Source: Spirochaetales bacterium (GTDB lineage: Bacteria; Spirochaetota; Spirochaetia; Sphaerochaetales; Sphaerochaetaceae). From it: 14,895 nt of DNA. The DNA is taken from positions 1-14,895 of the forward strand of contig JALFYG010000285.1 in the NCBI GenBank assembly GCA_022784805.1. Direction: 5' to 3'. Position 1 is the stretch's first letter, and the number at the start of each line of letters is the position of its first letter. The position numbers and the translations under genes were made by a program. A model generated the notes under the pieces. The model was not told the origin of the DNA. It searched no databases and saw only the letters and a list, made by a program, of their open reading frames with translations. Positions 6,524 through 14,269 of this stretch are shown piece by piece.

Positions 6524-6750
6524 TCCTCTATAGGAACAACCTCTATCATGAAGGATTCACCCTTCAGTTCGTCATTTCCCTTCTCTATTCTATAGATTGC
6601 GTCAATCATCTCTTCAACTATCTTCTGCGACTTGTCACTTAACCGTGAGTATTTCTTGGCTGTTTCCCTTATCTCTTCTGCATGTAGCATTTTTTTGTTG
6701 GCAAGTTTGATCTGTTGATAGATGGCTAGGAATTGAAATGTGTCGTCATC
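6520..6750 (-). pseudogene. Xre regulator C-terminal remnant
   Basis: From ATG 6690 the frame encodes 56 residues ending at TGA 6522-6520. It aligns over its length with the last 55 or so residues of the Xre protein at 336-761: EIRETAKKYSRLSDKSQK against EIKEITEKYSRLSDKSQK, then DELKGES against DELKGET. The homologous frame continues 20 codons upstream without a start (to 6750, stop at 6751-6753), and the helix-turn-helix half is gone. ATG 6690 has no ribosome binding site. It overlaps the recombinase fragment by four bases. The likely history is duplication of an Xre module followed by loss of the 5' half. A short translated dimerisation domain that interferes with the intact Xre protein is a speculative alternative. 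Confidence 0.7.
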
Positions 6751-6831
6751 TCAATTTACGTTCCATTTCTTAGATTGTTCTTCTCTCAGAACGTCTACCT
6801 ACTATAGCCCTCTTTATGCCTATTCTTTCAA

Positions 6832-6861
6832 ATAATTGCCAATTACTATCAAGACAATTAT
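6832..6861 (-). terminator. Weak inverted repeat after the exported-protein gene
   Basis: ATAATTG/CAATTAT (6832-6838 and 6855-6861) lies directly after the stop codon of the minus-strand gene ending at 6863. The stem is AT-only apart from one pair and the loop is 16 bases, so it is a weak terminator candidate. Confidence 0.3.
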
Positions 6862-6862
6862 G

Positions 6863-7423
6863 TCAAATCTGAAGGAAAAGCTGTTTGGCCTCTGCCCAAG
6901 CATCTGTTGGATTCATGTCTATACCTTCAGTTCCTACAGCAAACACCTCAAACGTGAAATCTATGTTATCTATACTTGCATATTCAGGAATTGAGATATC
7001 TCTCACTGTCATTTTGGTCGTCAAATAAGTTGTCTCTTCTCCCGGAGATAATGGAGCCATTGAGTCAGACGAGGCATATGCATATACGATGGCGTTAGTC
7101 ATTGAATCATCCACAACAATCCAAGAATCATCTACATCGTATGTATATAGTGGGACATTGTTGACACTCGGATTAGTTACTTTCATGAAAACATACATTT
7201 CCTCTGTTGAATCACTTTTAACTTTAGGATCAACTGCCACTGAGTCTCCCGGTCCTAGTTCTGCATTATCTAAAGCCAATTCAAAATCAAATCGGAAATA
7301 TTTCTTCTTTGTTACTGTGACAGTTACAGATTTTGAAAGAAAAAATTCTGTTATAGCTCCAACCACAAAAACAGACAAAAATAAAACTATAAATATCGTA
7401 ACTGCCAGTTTCTTTTTATTCAT
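6863..7423 (-). CDS. SipW-dependent-type (TasA/camelysin-like) exported protein
   Basis: A 186-residue protein with an N-terminal signal or anchor: positive MNKKK, then a hydrophobic stretch at residues 7-29. The rest is a predicted beta-sandwich with LGPGDSVAVDPKVKSDSTEE, a strand YVFMKVTNP, LSPGEETTYLTTKMTV and a C-terminal TEGID...DAWAEA. This order (paired proline-glycine-rich turns ahead of strands, and a terminal AWA segment) is characteristic of TasA/camelysin-like proteins, which form surface fibres or decorate the envelope in Firmicutes. No dedicated SipW-type signal peptidase is present in the window. AAGGAAA precedes the ATG by eight bases. The gene is divergent, with a 48-base gap, from a lipoprotein-like gene. 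The family call is from pattern only; a pilin-like minor protein is the alternative. Confidence 0.6.
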   Translation of the reverse strand: MNKKKLAVTIFIVLFLSVFVVGAITEFFLSKSVTVTVTKKKYFRFDFELALDNAELGPGDSVAVDPKVKSDSTEEMYVFMKVTNPSVNNVPLYTYDVDDSWIVVDDSMTNAIVYAYASSDSMAPLSPGEETTYLTTKMTVRDISIPEYASIDNIDFTFEVFAVGTEGIDMNPTDAWAEAKQLFLQI

Positions 7424-7471
7424 AGAGAATATTTCCTTTTTCGAGAAACTACTCTACAACATAATCAGATT

Positions 7472-8119
7472 ATGAAAAAGTATTTAAAACTAATTCCCAT
7501 ATATTTCATTCTTTTCTTTGTTTGCTGCAGTAATGTTTCAGATATAGTTTTTGAGCGTTTTACAGAAGGAAATAGAGGAATAGAAGAAATAACAGAAGCC
7601 GAAGAATCTTTTGATCCTAAGGAGGTCTTCATAATTATCCCTCCTTTATTCTCTGTTGAAGGGAAACAACATAATCCATTGATGCCATCACGTTTTGATA
7701 ATGGAAGAATAGATAGCTCTATCTTTCATATACAGAAAACTCCATTCTGGAATATTCCAGAACTAATTGAGCCTTTTTACTTTTCTCTTCTAACAAAAAT
7801 ACAAAAGAAAGAAAACGAAGGAGAAAATATAAACGTATCAAGCGAAGAGGAGATTACACCTTCTATAAGTTCCTATGAGATCGTCTCTTATGAATCCAAT
7901 TCTTCTCAAGACACAATATGTTGTATAGAAAAAGTCACACTAGAAACAAAGAGTAACGCCACTCTTTCATATTCTCTCGATGGAGAAACATATGAGTCTT
8001 ATTCTGAGCCTATAGAAATAACTGAACCTGCAACTCTTATAGTAAAGACAACTCTTAATGATAATTCAGTTTTCTTCCTTTCAACAAAAGTGTCTTGTTC
8101 TGCTTCAAACAATTCTTGA
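7472..8119 (+). CDS. Putative lipoprotein with CHB_HEX_C/OmpL47-like C-terminal domain
   Basis: A 215-residue exported protein. The N-terminus is MKKYLKL followed by a hydrophobic core and VCCSN, so lipidation at Cys18 or Cys19 is likely; the lipobox is a poor fit to the proteobacterial consensus but acceptable for a relaxed spirochaetal or Firmicutes one. Residues 20-135 are a low-complexity Glu/Ser-rich linker. Residues about 150-205 (VTLETKSNATLSYSLDGETY, then EPIEITEPATLIVKT) resemble the beta-sandwich repeat seen at the end of chitobiases and in OmpL47-like proteins. No ribosome binding site is visible upstream of ATG 7472. The gene is AT-rich and divergent from the SipW-type gene, and the pair may act together at the cell surface. 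Function unknown. Confidence 0.65.
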   Translation: MKKYLKLIPIYFILFFVCCSNVSDIVFERFTEGNRGIEEITEAEESFDPKEVFIIIPPLFSVEGKQHNPLMPSRFDNGRIDSSIFHIQKTPFWNIPELIEPFYFSLLTKIQKKENEGENINVSSEEEITPSISSYEIVSYESNSSQDTICCIEKVTLETKSNATLSYSLDGETYESYSEPIEITEPATLIVKTTLNDNSVFFLSTKVSCSASNNS

Positions 8120-8223
8120 AGATAATTGTCATGTTTAGTCAGATTTATCCCTTCAAAATGACAAACCACATTACTCTTGCTATAAATAGAGTCATTGATA
8201 GCTATCTAACATTGTTTTCACCA

Positions 8224-8240
8224 AAACATCTAGTATGTTT
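8224..8240. terminator. AT-rich hairpin between convergent genes
   Basis: AAACAT/ATGTTT (8224-8229 and 8235-8240) with loop CTAGT lies in the 126-base gap between the lipoprotein gene and the RES-domain gene. It is short and GC-poor, so only a weak terminator candidate. Confidence 0.3.
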
Positions 8241-8245
8241 AGTAA

Positions 8246-9349
8246 TCAATTAGTAATTTTAGGCTTAGAGTCATATTCCAACTTGGTAATTTCAATGACT
8301 TCAACACTTTCACATTTGAACAAACTTGGATCAAAAATAGCTAAATTAAATCCATTGGAATTTGTTGTGCTTTTATACTCAATTCCGTCATATTCATTAC
8401 TACCATTATGCTCAATGCTCTTTATAAAATCTGTGATATATTGTGTCGGAACATAATCCAAAGTAGAATCACTTCTTCTCAATGATTTACTCATATCTTC
8501 GTCAATCTTTGCTAGATAATCCTTGTTTATTGCGTAATCAAGAAAATTCATTTCATTGAGAAAAGGACTAATTTCGCTGATTCCTCTTAGATTCACGATA
8601 GTAATATCTTTTTGAAGCACAAATTTACCAATGGTGACAAAGTCAAAAAGTCCTGCTCTAACCTCATGAAGGACTGTTTGTTTATCATTTGCTAGATATA
8701 AACAAACAACACCTTTGGCATTTGCACGGCCTTCTGAACTCTTTCCTGCTGGAGGAGCGGACATCTCTTCTGGGGCAAATCCCTTTGCATCAGATATTCT
8801 TGCGCGATAAAAACAATCACCCTTTCGGTATTCCTTTCTGATGAAAGAACAAAAACTTTTAAACATTTCTGAGTTTAACAACTTTGAATGGTATCTATTG
8901 ACGGTCTTTATCTCAGTTTTAAATTCCTCCCAAGTTTTATTCCCAAACAAAGATTTGTCTTTCAAATACTTTTCATCGAATAAAGCAGGAATTCCTACTC
9001 TCCCAGTAAAAAGTGCTCCAGAATAACCAAATGTATCACTGAATATCGCCTTAATAATTTTCTTCTGACTATCTTTATCAATACTAGAAAAAACATTCCA
9101 ATGATATTGTATTTGGTCCACAAGATTGCGAATTTCATCCTTAGGATAGTCCAACGCTAAATTATCCTCAGGAGTGAATACCGCCAATAGATCTTCAAAA
9201 TATGGAGTCAAGTAATTGTCCTTTTCACTATCATAAAGAGTAACATCTTTTTTATGACAAACAGGACAAACACCAACATTTCCTTTTGAATTATTTCTAA
9301 TTACATTACGTAATTCCAAATCCCTAAAACAATTATCACAGAAAATCAT
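8246..9349 (-). CDS. HEPN/RES-NTD1 and RES-domain protein (probable NAD+-targeting effector)
   Basis: A 367-residue protein with three parts. A zinc-ribbon has Cys4, Cys7, Cys28 and Cys31. A helical HEPN/RES-N-terminal-domain-1 region spans about 40-175 (DQIQYHWNVFSSID, then LFDEKYL and TWEEFKTEIKTVNR). A RES domain spans about 178-345: FYRARI (Arg182), APPAGKSSEGRANAKG (199-214), VLHEVR (Glu229) and YDGIEYKSTT (Tyr325, Ser327). The Arg, Glu and Ser are the family's namesake catalytic residues. RES proteins such as MbcT degrade NAD+ and arrest growth. The ATG overlaps the sce7725-like stop by four bases (ATGA). With its two upstream partners it is likely the effector of a defence or conflict operon. 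The domain call is firm; the enzymatic activity and trigger are inferred. Confidence 0.85.
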   Translation of the reverse strand: MIFCDNCFRDLELRNVIRNNSKGNVGVCPVCHKKDVTLYDSEKDNYLTPYFEDLLAVFTPEDNLALDYPKDEIRNLVDQIQYHWNVFSSIDKDSQKKIIKAIFSDTFGYSGALFTGRVGIPALFDEKYLKDKSLFGNKTWEEFKTEIKTVNRYHSKLLNSEMFKSFCSFIRKEYRKGDCFYRARISDAKGFAPEEMSAPPAGKSSEGRANAKGVVCLYLANDKQTVLHEVRAGLFDFVTIGKFVLQKDITIVNLRGISEISPFLNEMNFLDYAINKDYLAKIDEDMSKSLRRSDSTLDYVPTQYITDFIKSIEHNGSNEYDGIEYKSTTNSNGFNLAIFDPSLFKCESVEVIEITKLEYDSKPKITN

Positions 9350-10254
9350 GATTCAGAATCCAAAAAACGTCCCACAATTTCAATGTGATGCATTATAGAA
9401 TACTTCTTTACTACACCAAGGCCGGGGTAGATTTCTTTTGAGTAACAATTCTCTAACTCATCTAGACCTATGGTACCAAACCCTTTTGTCTTATTCCATT
9501 TATGTAATTTTTTAACAGCCTCTAAAAACTTTCCTGCAACGTCTTTTATATCTGAATTGCTGTCAGACACAAAATGTGCAACTCTAAGAGAAGAACTATT
9601 ATCAAAATATACTATATGTATAGCAACAGCATAAGGGGCAAATCCTGAGTCACTGTACTCTTCTCCAATTATGGAGTAATCAGAAAAACCTTCATAATTA
9701 TCATCTCTATAATAAAGATGATCAGAAGAGAAGAATTCATCGTCACAAGAAGCATAATCTGCATTTCGATCCTTCTTTTTAAAATGATCTTCCAGAAGGA
9801 TTCTATTTTTTCTAATCCTCCTTCTAAATTCACTTCTATCCGGAATCAAAACATAAAGAGGATTAATCTCCTTTGACTTCATTTCATAAAAATCTAAGGT
9901 GTCTTGATTATTGCAAATGAAAACACATTTCTTATCGTTTCTAGTCCTCATCCCCGGAGAAACATAATAACAAGGAATGACATATTCATTCTCAGATATA
10001 ATATCAAATTCATTTTTAAATTCTTGATTAACTGCTTTATTTATCTCTCTATTCCAGTCTCCAACACAAGGATTCATGATTATTGCAACTTGTTGTTTTT
10101 TTCCGATGAATGCGTCAATAGTTTTAAAGAATGTTGAAGACACCTTTACAGGCTCAATTATAGGGATAATTTTCTCACTAAGTTTATCGGCGTTTACTAA
10201 CTCTCTTAATGCCAATAGTTCGTACTGACGGCCTCTTAAGATGGGCAAATACAT
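9346..10254 (-). CDS. sce7725-like protein (Beta-protein-like)
   Basis: A 302-residue protein that starts YLPILRGRQYELLALREL, the opening typical of the sce7725 and Beta-protein families. It continues with alternating strands and helices of a TIM-barrel-like or related fold (KIIPIIEPV, VAIIMNP, YVLIPDRSEFRRRIRKNRI) and ends in a conserved-looking HKWNKTKGFGTIGLDEL, then HHIEIVGRFLDS. The biochemical role of the family is not established. It sits between the nuclease-like gene and the RES gene, overlapping both. The start ATG 10254 has a perfect ribosome binding site inside the end of the upstream gene. The family name derives from Sorangium cellulosum, where sce7725 and sce7726 are neighbouring loci, which supports the pairing seen here. 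It may be a sensor or adaptor; that is inference. Confidence 0.78.
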   Translation of the reverse strand: MYLPILRGRQYELLALRELVNADKLSEKIIPIIEPVKVSSTFFKTIDAFIGKKQQVAIIMNPCVGDWNREINKAVNQEFKNEFDIISENEYVIPCYYVSPGMRTRNDKKCVFICNNQDTLDFYEMKSKEINPLYVLIPDRSEFRRRIRKNRILLEDHFKKKDRNADYASCDDEFFSSDHLYYRDDNYEGFSDYSIIGEEYSDSGFAPYAVAIHIVYFDNSSSLRVAHFVSDSNSDIKDVAGKFLEAVKKLHKWNKTKGFGTIGLDELENCYSKEIYPGLGVVKKYSIMHHIEIVGRFLDSES

Positions 10255-11102
10255 CCATCACCTCCTTGTGAACCAAGAAAACTGTAAAGTTTATCGTACT
10301 CAACACTTTTGTAATTAGAAAAATAAGCTAAAAACTTCAGTTCATATGGTAATGCATTAAAATACTCTGGTTTGACTTTCGTCCTCTGTTTCAACTGTTT
10401 TATAAACAAAGAATAAGCAATTTCTGTGTCAATACTCTTAAAAATGTTCTTACATGCAGTGTAGTACCGACACTGAGTAGTTTCAGGGAGAGCAGAAACA
10501 ACAGAAATTACATTCTCATATTCTGATTTCCGCATTATTGAGAACATAACATCATTGTCAAGATTGTTTTTATATTCACTGGGTTCCTTTCTAATACTAA
10601 GAGAACCTTTTTTTGAAAGAACACAGATACCTACAGGATATCCTGAAAGCAATGAGTTCAATTCTTCTGATTCCTCTTCTCCTGTTACAACAACAACCCT
10701 TGTAAACGCCTTATAATAATCCGTTATCTGTCCCATTAATCTATCAAAATTATCTAATGGGGTCTTTATTTCGTAGACAACAGCTTTGCCATTTATCAAA
10801 ATAAAATCAGCTTTTGATCCTGCTATCGGGATTTCAGTTAAAGCTGTAGTAGTATTAATATTATGAATCCCAAGTAAAAGCTTATTGAGCAAAGTATTCT
10901 TATAATAATACTCATTTGGATAATCGTTCTTTAGGAAGCAATAAACATCCTTTATACATTCATAGTTTGTTTTATTAAGAAAATTATCCACATATCGTTC
11001 AATAACGGCATAATAAGTTTCACAATATCCTTCATTGATAAGCTCTTTAAAAGTATTGCGTGTAAAAAATCTATTAATTAGTAACGAATTATTCATTTCC
11101 AT
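10236..11102 (-). CDS. sce7726-like protein with PD-(D/E)xK nuclease-like core
   Basis: A 288-residue protein. Residues 85-140 carry a PD-(D/E)xK-type signature: TEIPIAGSKADFILINGKAV followed by VYEIKTPLDNFDRLMGQITD, giving Glu90, Asp99, Glu111 and Lys113 as candidate catalytic residues. The following DRLMGQITDYYKAF helix is typical of the sce7726 family. The N-terminal 60 residues and C-terminal 90 residues are helical. It is the first gene of the operon. The last 19 bases overlap the next gene, and its final codons encode that gene's ribosome binding site, so order and stoichiometry look fixed. No strong ribosome binding site or promoter is seen upstream; TTGATG followed about 15 bases later by TAGAAT is a poor candidate. 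DNA or RNA cleavage is inferred from the motif. Confidence 0.8.
   Translation of the reverse strand: MEMNNSLLINRFFTRNTFKELINEGYCETYYAVIERYVDNFLNKTNYECIKDVYCFLKNDYPNEYYYKNTLLNKLLLGIHNINTTTALTEIPIAGSKADFILINGKAVVYEIKTPLDNFDRLMGQITDYYKAFTRVVVVTGEEESEELNSLLSGYPVGICVLSKKGSLSIRKEPSEYKNNLDNDVMFSIMRKSEYENVISVVSALPETTQCRYYTACKNIFKSIDTEIAYSLFIKQLKQRTKVKPEYFNALPYELKFLAYFSNYKSVEYDKLYSFLGSQGGDGCICPS
10257..10267 (-). promoter_or_regulatory. Ribosome binding site of sce7725-like gene, inside the upstream gene
   Basis: On the minus strand AAGGAGGTGAT ends two bases before ATG 10254. It is fully complementary to the 16S rRNA tail and is encoded by the final Gly-Gly-Asp codons of the nuclease-like gene. It fixes the start of the downstream gene and couples the two. 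Confidence 0.85.
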
Positions 11103-11174
11103 AAATAAACCAAACCGATTCCCAAATTAGTACTTATTCTATTATTTGTATTCTTTCATCAACTTTACATTCAG

Positions 11175-11214
11175 GTCAAACAAATCTTTCTTTCATCCCG
11201 GGGATCTATTTGAC
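11175..11214 (-). terminator. Imperfect inverted repeat at the VanZ stop codon
   Basis: Twelve-base arms GTCAAACAAATC (11175-11186) and GATCTATTTGAC (11203-11214) pair with two mismatches. A short inner palindrome ATCCCGGGGAT (11195-11205) sits inside the loop. The structure overlaps the VanZ stop codon (11206-11208). No T-run follows, so its role as a terminator is uncertain. Confidence 0.4.
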
Positions 11215-11733
11215 TATGGACAATAATCTTCTCTCAATCATCACCCCTATATAGCATCCAATAGTGTTACCAATGATGTCATCAAACTCAAAAAGGCCAA
11301 TGCTGAAGAGGAATTGGTTAATCTCAATTAGAGATGAGATAAGAAAGCCGATGAATACAGCGGCAACTGTACTTATTCCTTTCTTTCTTATCTCTCTCTT
11401 ATCTCCATGGGAGGCATACAAGAGAAAGCCAAAAGGAATGAAGAGGATATAGTTAAGAAGAATCTCATTCCATAGTTCTGGTTTTACATATGACCAGAAT
11501 GGAATGAATTCTGCTCTCTTAGTGACAGGTCTTCTTCCTATGATGGTCATATATAGGATGAACACTATATATGACGCTAACAGAGAAGAGAAGAATAATT
11601 CTTCAGGATTTATGTTTTTCTTATAGCGAAGATAAAGAACCAATCCAGAAAGAAGAGCAACTATTATAAGAACGAATTCCCAGTTCTTTGGTAATAATGC
11701 AAATTCTCTTATAAGGGTTCCCGTAAAATCCAT
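11206..11733 (-). CDS. VanZ-family membrane protein
   Basis: A 175-residue integral membrane protein with five likely membrane segments (about residues 18-36, 48-66, 90-108, 120-142 and 153-170). VanZ-family hallmarks are present: EFIPFWSY, then a LLNYILFIPFGFLLYA segment, then SSLIEINQF and FEFDDIIGNTIGCYIG. The acidic residues at the ends of the last two segments are the conserved ones. VanZ-type proteins are linked to teicoplanin resistance in enterococcal vanA clusters, but most homologues are of unknown envelope-related function, and no other van genes are present. AAGGAA precedes the ATG. It lies downstream of, and on the same strand as, the dehydratase gene but is separated from it by a terminator, so it is probably transcribed separately. 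Confidence 0.85.
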   Translation of the reverse strand: MDFTGTLIREFALLPKNWEFVLIIVALLSGLVLYLRYKKNINPEELFFSSLLASYIVFILYMTIIGRRPVTKRAEFIPFWSYVKPELWNEILLNYILFIPFGFLLYASHGDKREIRKKGISTVAAVFIGFLISSLIEINQFLFSIGLFEFDDIIGNTIGCYIGVMIERRLLSIVK

Positions 11734-11768
11734 GCCGTTTCCTTGATTTCCCTGCTTTCTTATAAAAT

Positions 11769-11813
11769 AAGTATCCCTTTGAGCACATAAACATCAAGGG
11801 GTAAGAAATACTT
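11769..11813 (-). promoter_or_regulatory. Inverted repeats in the VanZ upstream region
   Basis: AAGTAT/ATACTT (11769-11774 and 11808-11813) encloses CCCTTTGA/TCAAGGGG (11775-11782 and 11794-11801, one mismatch). The nested pair lies about 35-80 bases upstream of the VanZ start and could be an operator or a leader hairpin. No confident promoter could be placed. Confidence 0.35.
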
Positions 11814-11868
11814 ATATAGAAAACCTCCTGATTAAAACTTCTATTAACAAGATTTAGTATTCTCTTGG

Positions 11869-11914
11869 AAAAATGGAACAAAACCCATCAAAGCCTTATT
11901 ACTCCGATGGGTTT
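11869..11914 (-). terminator. Intrinsic terminator of the dehydratase gene
   Basis: AAACCCATC/GATGGGTTT (11881-11889 and 11906-11914) forms a nine-pair stem with a 16-base loop. On the minus strand it is followed by TGTTCCATTTTT. It starts 28 bases after the stop of the gene at 11942. Confidence 0.75.
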
Positions 11915-11941
11915 ATGTTCTTTCCTTATTCTCTTTTCCAT

Positions 11942-13915
11942 TTAAAATACTATTTCTCTTTCTTGGCTCTTCGAATTATTTACGTCCTCTGGTCTCCTGA
12001 AAGTAGGAACTGCTTTCCTGAGAGCCTCTCTTACTCCATCGTCATCGAGAGAAGAAGTAGCTGCATAGAGAATGTTAAGTTTCTCATTGAGCTCATCCAT
12101 TGAGATAGGAGATTCTTTCTCAACGAAGATGAGATCGTTATCTGTTTTCTCCAGTTCTTCTTTCTTTACAAGAAGCTCTTCGTAGAGCTTCTCGCCAGGC
12201 CTTAGGCCTGTCTCAACGATTTCGATGTTTCTTGCTCCCATAAGAGAGATCATGTTATTAGCGAGGTCAAGAATCTTAACAGGGTTGCCCATATCGAGAA
12301 CGAAGACTTCTCCGTTCTCTGCCATGGCTCCTGATTCGAGGACTAATTGGCTTGCCTCACTTATTGTCATGAAGTAACGGATAATTCTCTTATCTGTTAC
12401 GGTGACGGGTCCACCGGCAGCAATCTGCTTCTTAAAAAGAGGAATGACACTACCAGCGGAGCCCAAGACATTGCCAAATCTTGTGGCGGAGCATTTTACC
12501 TTTCCTCTGGTGCTATAAGCCTCCATGATCATCTCACACATTCTTTTGGTGGCACCCATCACATTGGTTGGGTTAACTGCCTTGTCTGTAGAGACCATCA
12601 TAAATCTAGAGACTCCATACTCTTCACAGAGCTCGATGATATTGAGGCATCCATATACATTGTTCTCTACAGCCTCAATGCAGTTATGTTCCATCAATGG
12701 AACATGCTTATGAGCGGCAGCATTGATTACGATATCTGGCCTATAGGTCTCGAAGACACGAGAGAGTCCTTTCTTATTTGTTATTGAGACGATCTCGACT
12801 GAAACATCAAGTTTACCTTGATATTTCATCTTCAGCTCCTGCTGAATATCATAGGCAGAGTTTTCATAGATATCGAGAATGATAATCCTCTTGGGATCCA
12901 TTCTGGCTATCTGCCTACAAAGCTCAGAGCCGATGGAGCCGCCTCCACCGGTGATGAGAATTGTCTTTCCCTTATAGTAGGCAGTAGTCTTATCATTGAT
13001 GATAGTCTCCTGTCTTCTGAATAAGAGATCCTCGATCTCAAACTCTCTTAACTGTGGTTTCTCTCCCCCTGCCATCATGTGAGGGATATCATAGTTCTTA
13101 ACTTTGATGCCTGCTTTACTGAGCTTCTCATATAAGGAGCGCATCTTATCCTGAGGATAATCATGGACAGCAAAGAAGACTTCCTGGATGTTATAGTCCT
13201 GGATAAGATGCTCTGGGGAGAGATTGTTCTCATCAAGAACCTTACATCCGTTGATGTACCTTCCAATCTTCTCCTTATCGCTATCGATAAAGCATCTCAC
13301 TTCGTATGGACTTCTGTTATCCATGCCGATTTCAGCGTAGAGAGTGTTTCCAAGGTTTCCAGCCCCAAGGATGGCAACCTTGACTCTCCTGATCTCCTGA
13401 AATCTGGTGACATTGATTCTTCCAAATGTCTTTAAGAGCCAAAGAAGGAATCTGCCGAACTGTGTATCCTTTGTCCCACACTTAAAGGCATAGCGATATA
13501 CCATTCTGATCATAAGGGACAAGAGAAGAATCAAGGACACCATGGATAACATGTTCACCACTGAGATTCTCTTGATAGGAATGATAAATCTACAGAACAA
13601 AAGATAGATACCGAAAGCAAAGGCATCCGAGACCATTAGCTTCAGATAGTTCTGGATTCCACCGTACCTCCAAATGGTACGGTAGATTCCAAATGCGAAT
13701 CTGAAGCCAATGACTGAGGCTAGTAACACTAGCCCATGAGTCGCGATACTCATGAAATCCAGATTACCTGCCCCGCTATATATGACAAGGAGTACTAACT
13801 CTACTCCTATTGAAATCAAAGCATCATAGAAAACAAGAGCCCATCTGACGCCGCTCTTTCTAATGCTACTGTTATTGGTATTCTCTGTATTCATATTTCC
13901 CCCGGCATTACCCAT
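11942..13915 (-). CDS. Membrane-bound NDP-sugar 4,6-dehydratase (CapD/WbpM/PglF-like)
   Basis: A 657-residue enzyme, the usual length for the WbpM/PglF group, that removes water from a UDP-N-acetylhexosamine as the first step toward modified amino sugars in capsule, O-antigen or glycoprotein glycans. Residues 25-145 contain four membrane segments, with the family motif FGIYRTIWRYGG after the second. A CoA-binding-like Rossmann domain follows (ILGAGNLGN, 182-190). The catalytic SDR domain has TGGGGSIGSE (322-331), AAAHKHVPLME (399-409), STDKAVNPTNVMGATKR (442-458) with Met in place of the usual SDR Tyr (MGATK, Lys457), as in this subfamily, then RFGNVLGSAGSVIP. Start choice is open: ATG 13915 has no ribosome binding site, whereas ATG 13894 follows GGGGGA closely. 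No glycosyltransferases are next to it in this window. Assignment is confident; the exact sugar is unknown. Confidence 0.93.
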   Translation of the reverse strand: MGNAGGNMNTENTNNSSIRKSGVRWALVFYDALISIGVELVLLVIYSGAGNLDFMSIATHGLVLLASVIGFRFAFGIYRTIWRYGGIQNYLKLMVSDAFAFGIYLLFCRFIIPIKRISVVNMLSMVSLILLLSLMIRMVYRYAFKCGTKDTQFGRFLLWLLKTFGRINVTRFQEIRRVKVAILGAGNLGNTLYAEIGMDNRSPYEVRCFIDSDKEKIGRYINGCKVLDENNLSPEHLIQDYNIQEVFFAVHDYPQDKMRSLYEKLSKAGIKVKNYDIPHMMAGGEKPQLREFEIEDLLFRRQETIINDKTTAYYKGKTILITGGGGSIGSELCRQIARMDPKRIIILDIYENSAYDIQQELKMKYQGKLDVSVEIVSITNKKGLSRVFETYRPDIVINAAAHKHVPLMEHNCIEAVENNVYGCLNIIELCEEYGVSRFMMVSTDKAVNPTNVMGATKRMCEMIMEAYSTRGKVKCSATRFGNVLGSAGSVIPLFKKQIAAGGPVTVTDKRIIRYFMTISEASQLVLESGAMAENGEVFVLDMGNPVKILDLANNMISLMGARNIEIVETGLRPGEKLYEELLVKKEELEKTDNDLIFVEKESPISMDELNEKLNILYAATSSLDDDGVREALRKAVPTFRRPEDVNNSKSQEREIVF

Positions 13916-14147
13916 CTATATTTTGCAGAGACTTAATATCTTCTTTTCTTCTCTAATTAAGATTAACAGAACATGTGATTCTTTATCTATATTTTAGCAA
14001 GTGTCTTCTCTTTATTTGTCTTTAGTCTTTGGAAAAAGACTTAAAGACTTGGGATAGCAATATCCCAATGGAAAGAATGCTTAATGCCCAGGCTTTATAT
14101 TTGTCGGTTTATCCTCCTTTGTTGATTGTTGTTTTTCTTGAGATGGA

Positions 14148-14264
14148 GTTATCTACAACCTCGCTTTTATCATAGAGGCGATAGAAATTCTTTGGTAATT
14201 GTCAAATCATACCCCCTCCCAAATGATAATTTCAGCCATACCATAGAAAGCGAGGTTAGATAAC
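14148..14264 (+). repeat. Long nested inverted repeat
   Basis: The outer arms are 14148-14167 (GTTATCTACAACCTCGCTTT) and 14247-14264 (AAAGCGAGGTTAGATAAC), complementary except for a two-base insertion in the left arm. Inside are GAAATT/AATTTC (14184-14189 and 14228-14233) and TTTGG/CCAAA (14191-14195 and 14219-14223). The helices nest in order, forming one long irregular hairpin. It fits a structured RNA domain or a folded-DNA site. Confidence 0.6.
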
Positions 14265-14269
14265 TTCAT

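Noticed and set aside
11621..11881. 86-codon minus-strand ORF over the VanZ start
   Set aside because: It overlaps the VanZ coding sequence in another frame and has no family features; VanZ is clearly the real gene.
12347..12787. 146-codon plus-strand ORF antisense to the dehydratase gene
   Set aside because: It lies wholly inside a well-conserved coding sequence on the other strand and lacks a ribosome binding site.
14148..14264. Integron attC site
   Set aside because: The length, the nested arms and a GTTAGAT match to GTTRRRY are suggestive. The opposite end does not give RYYYAAC without the two-base insertion, no cassette gene ends just before it, and no integrase or second site is present.
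14148..14264. Miniature inverted-repeat transposable element
   Set aside because: The terminal repeats are good, but no target-site duplication flanks them and no second copy is seen in the window.
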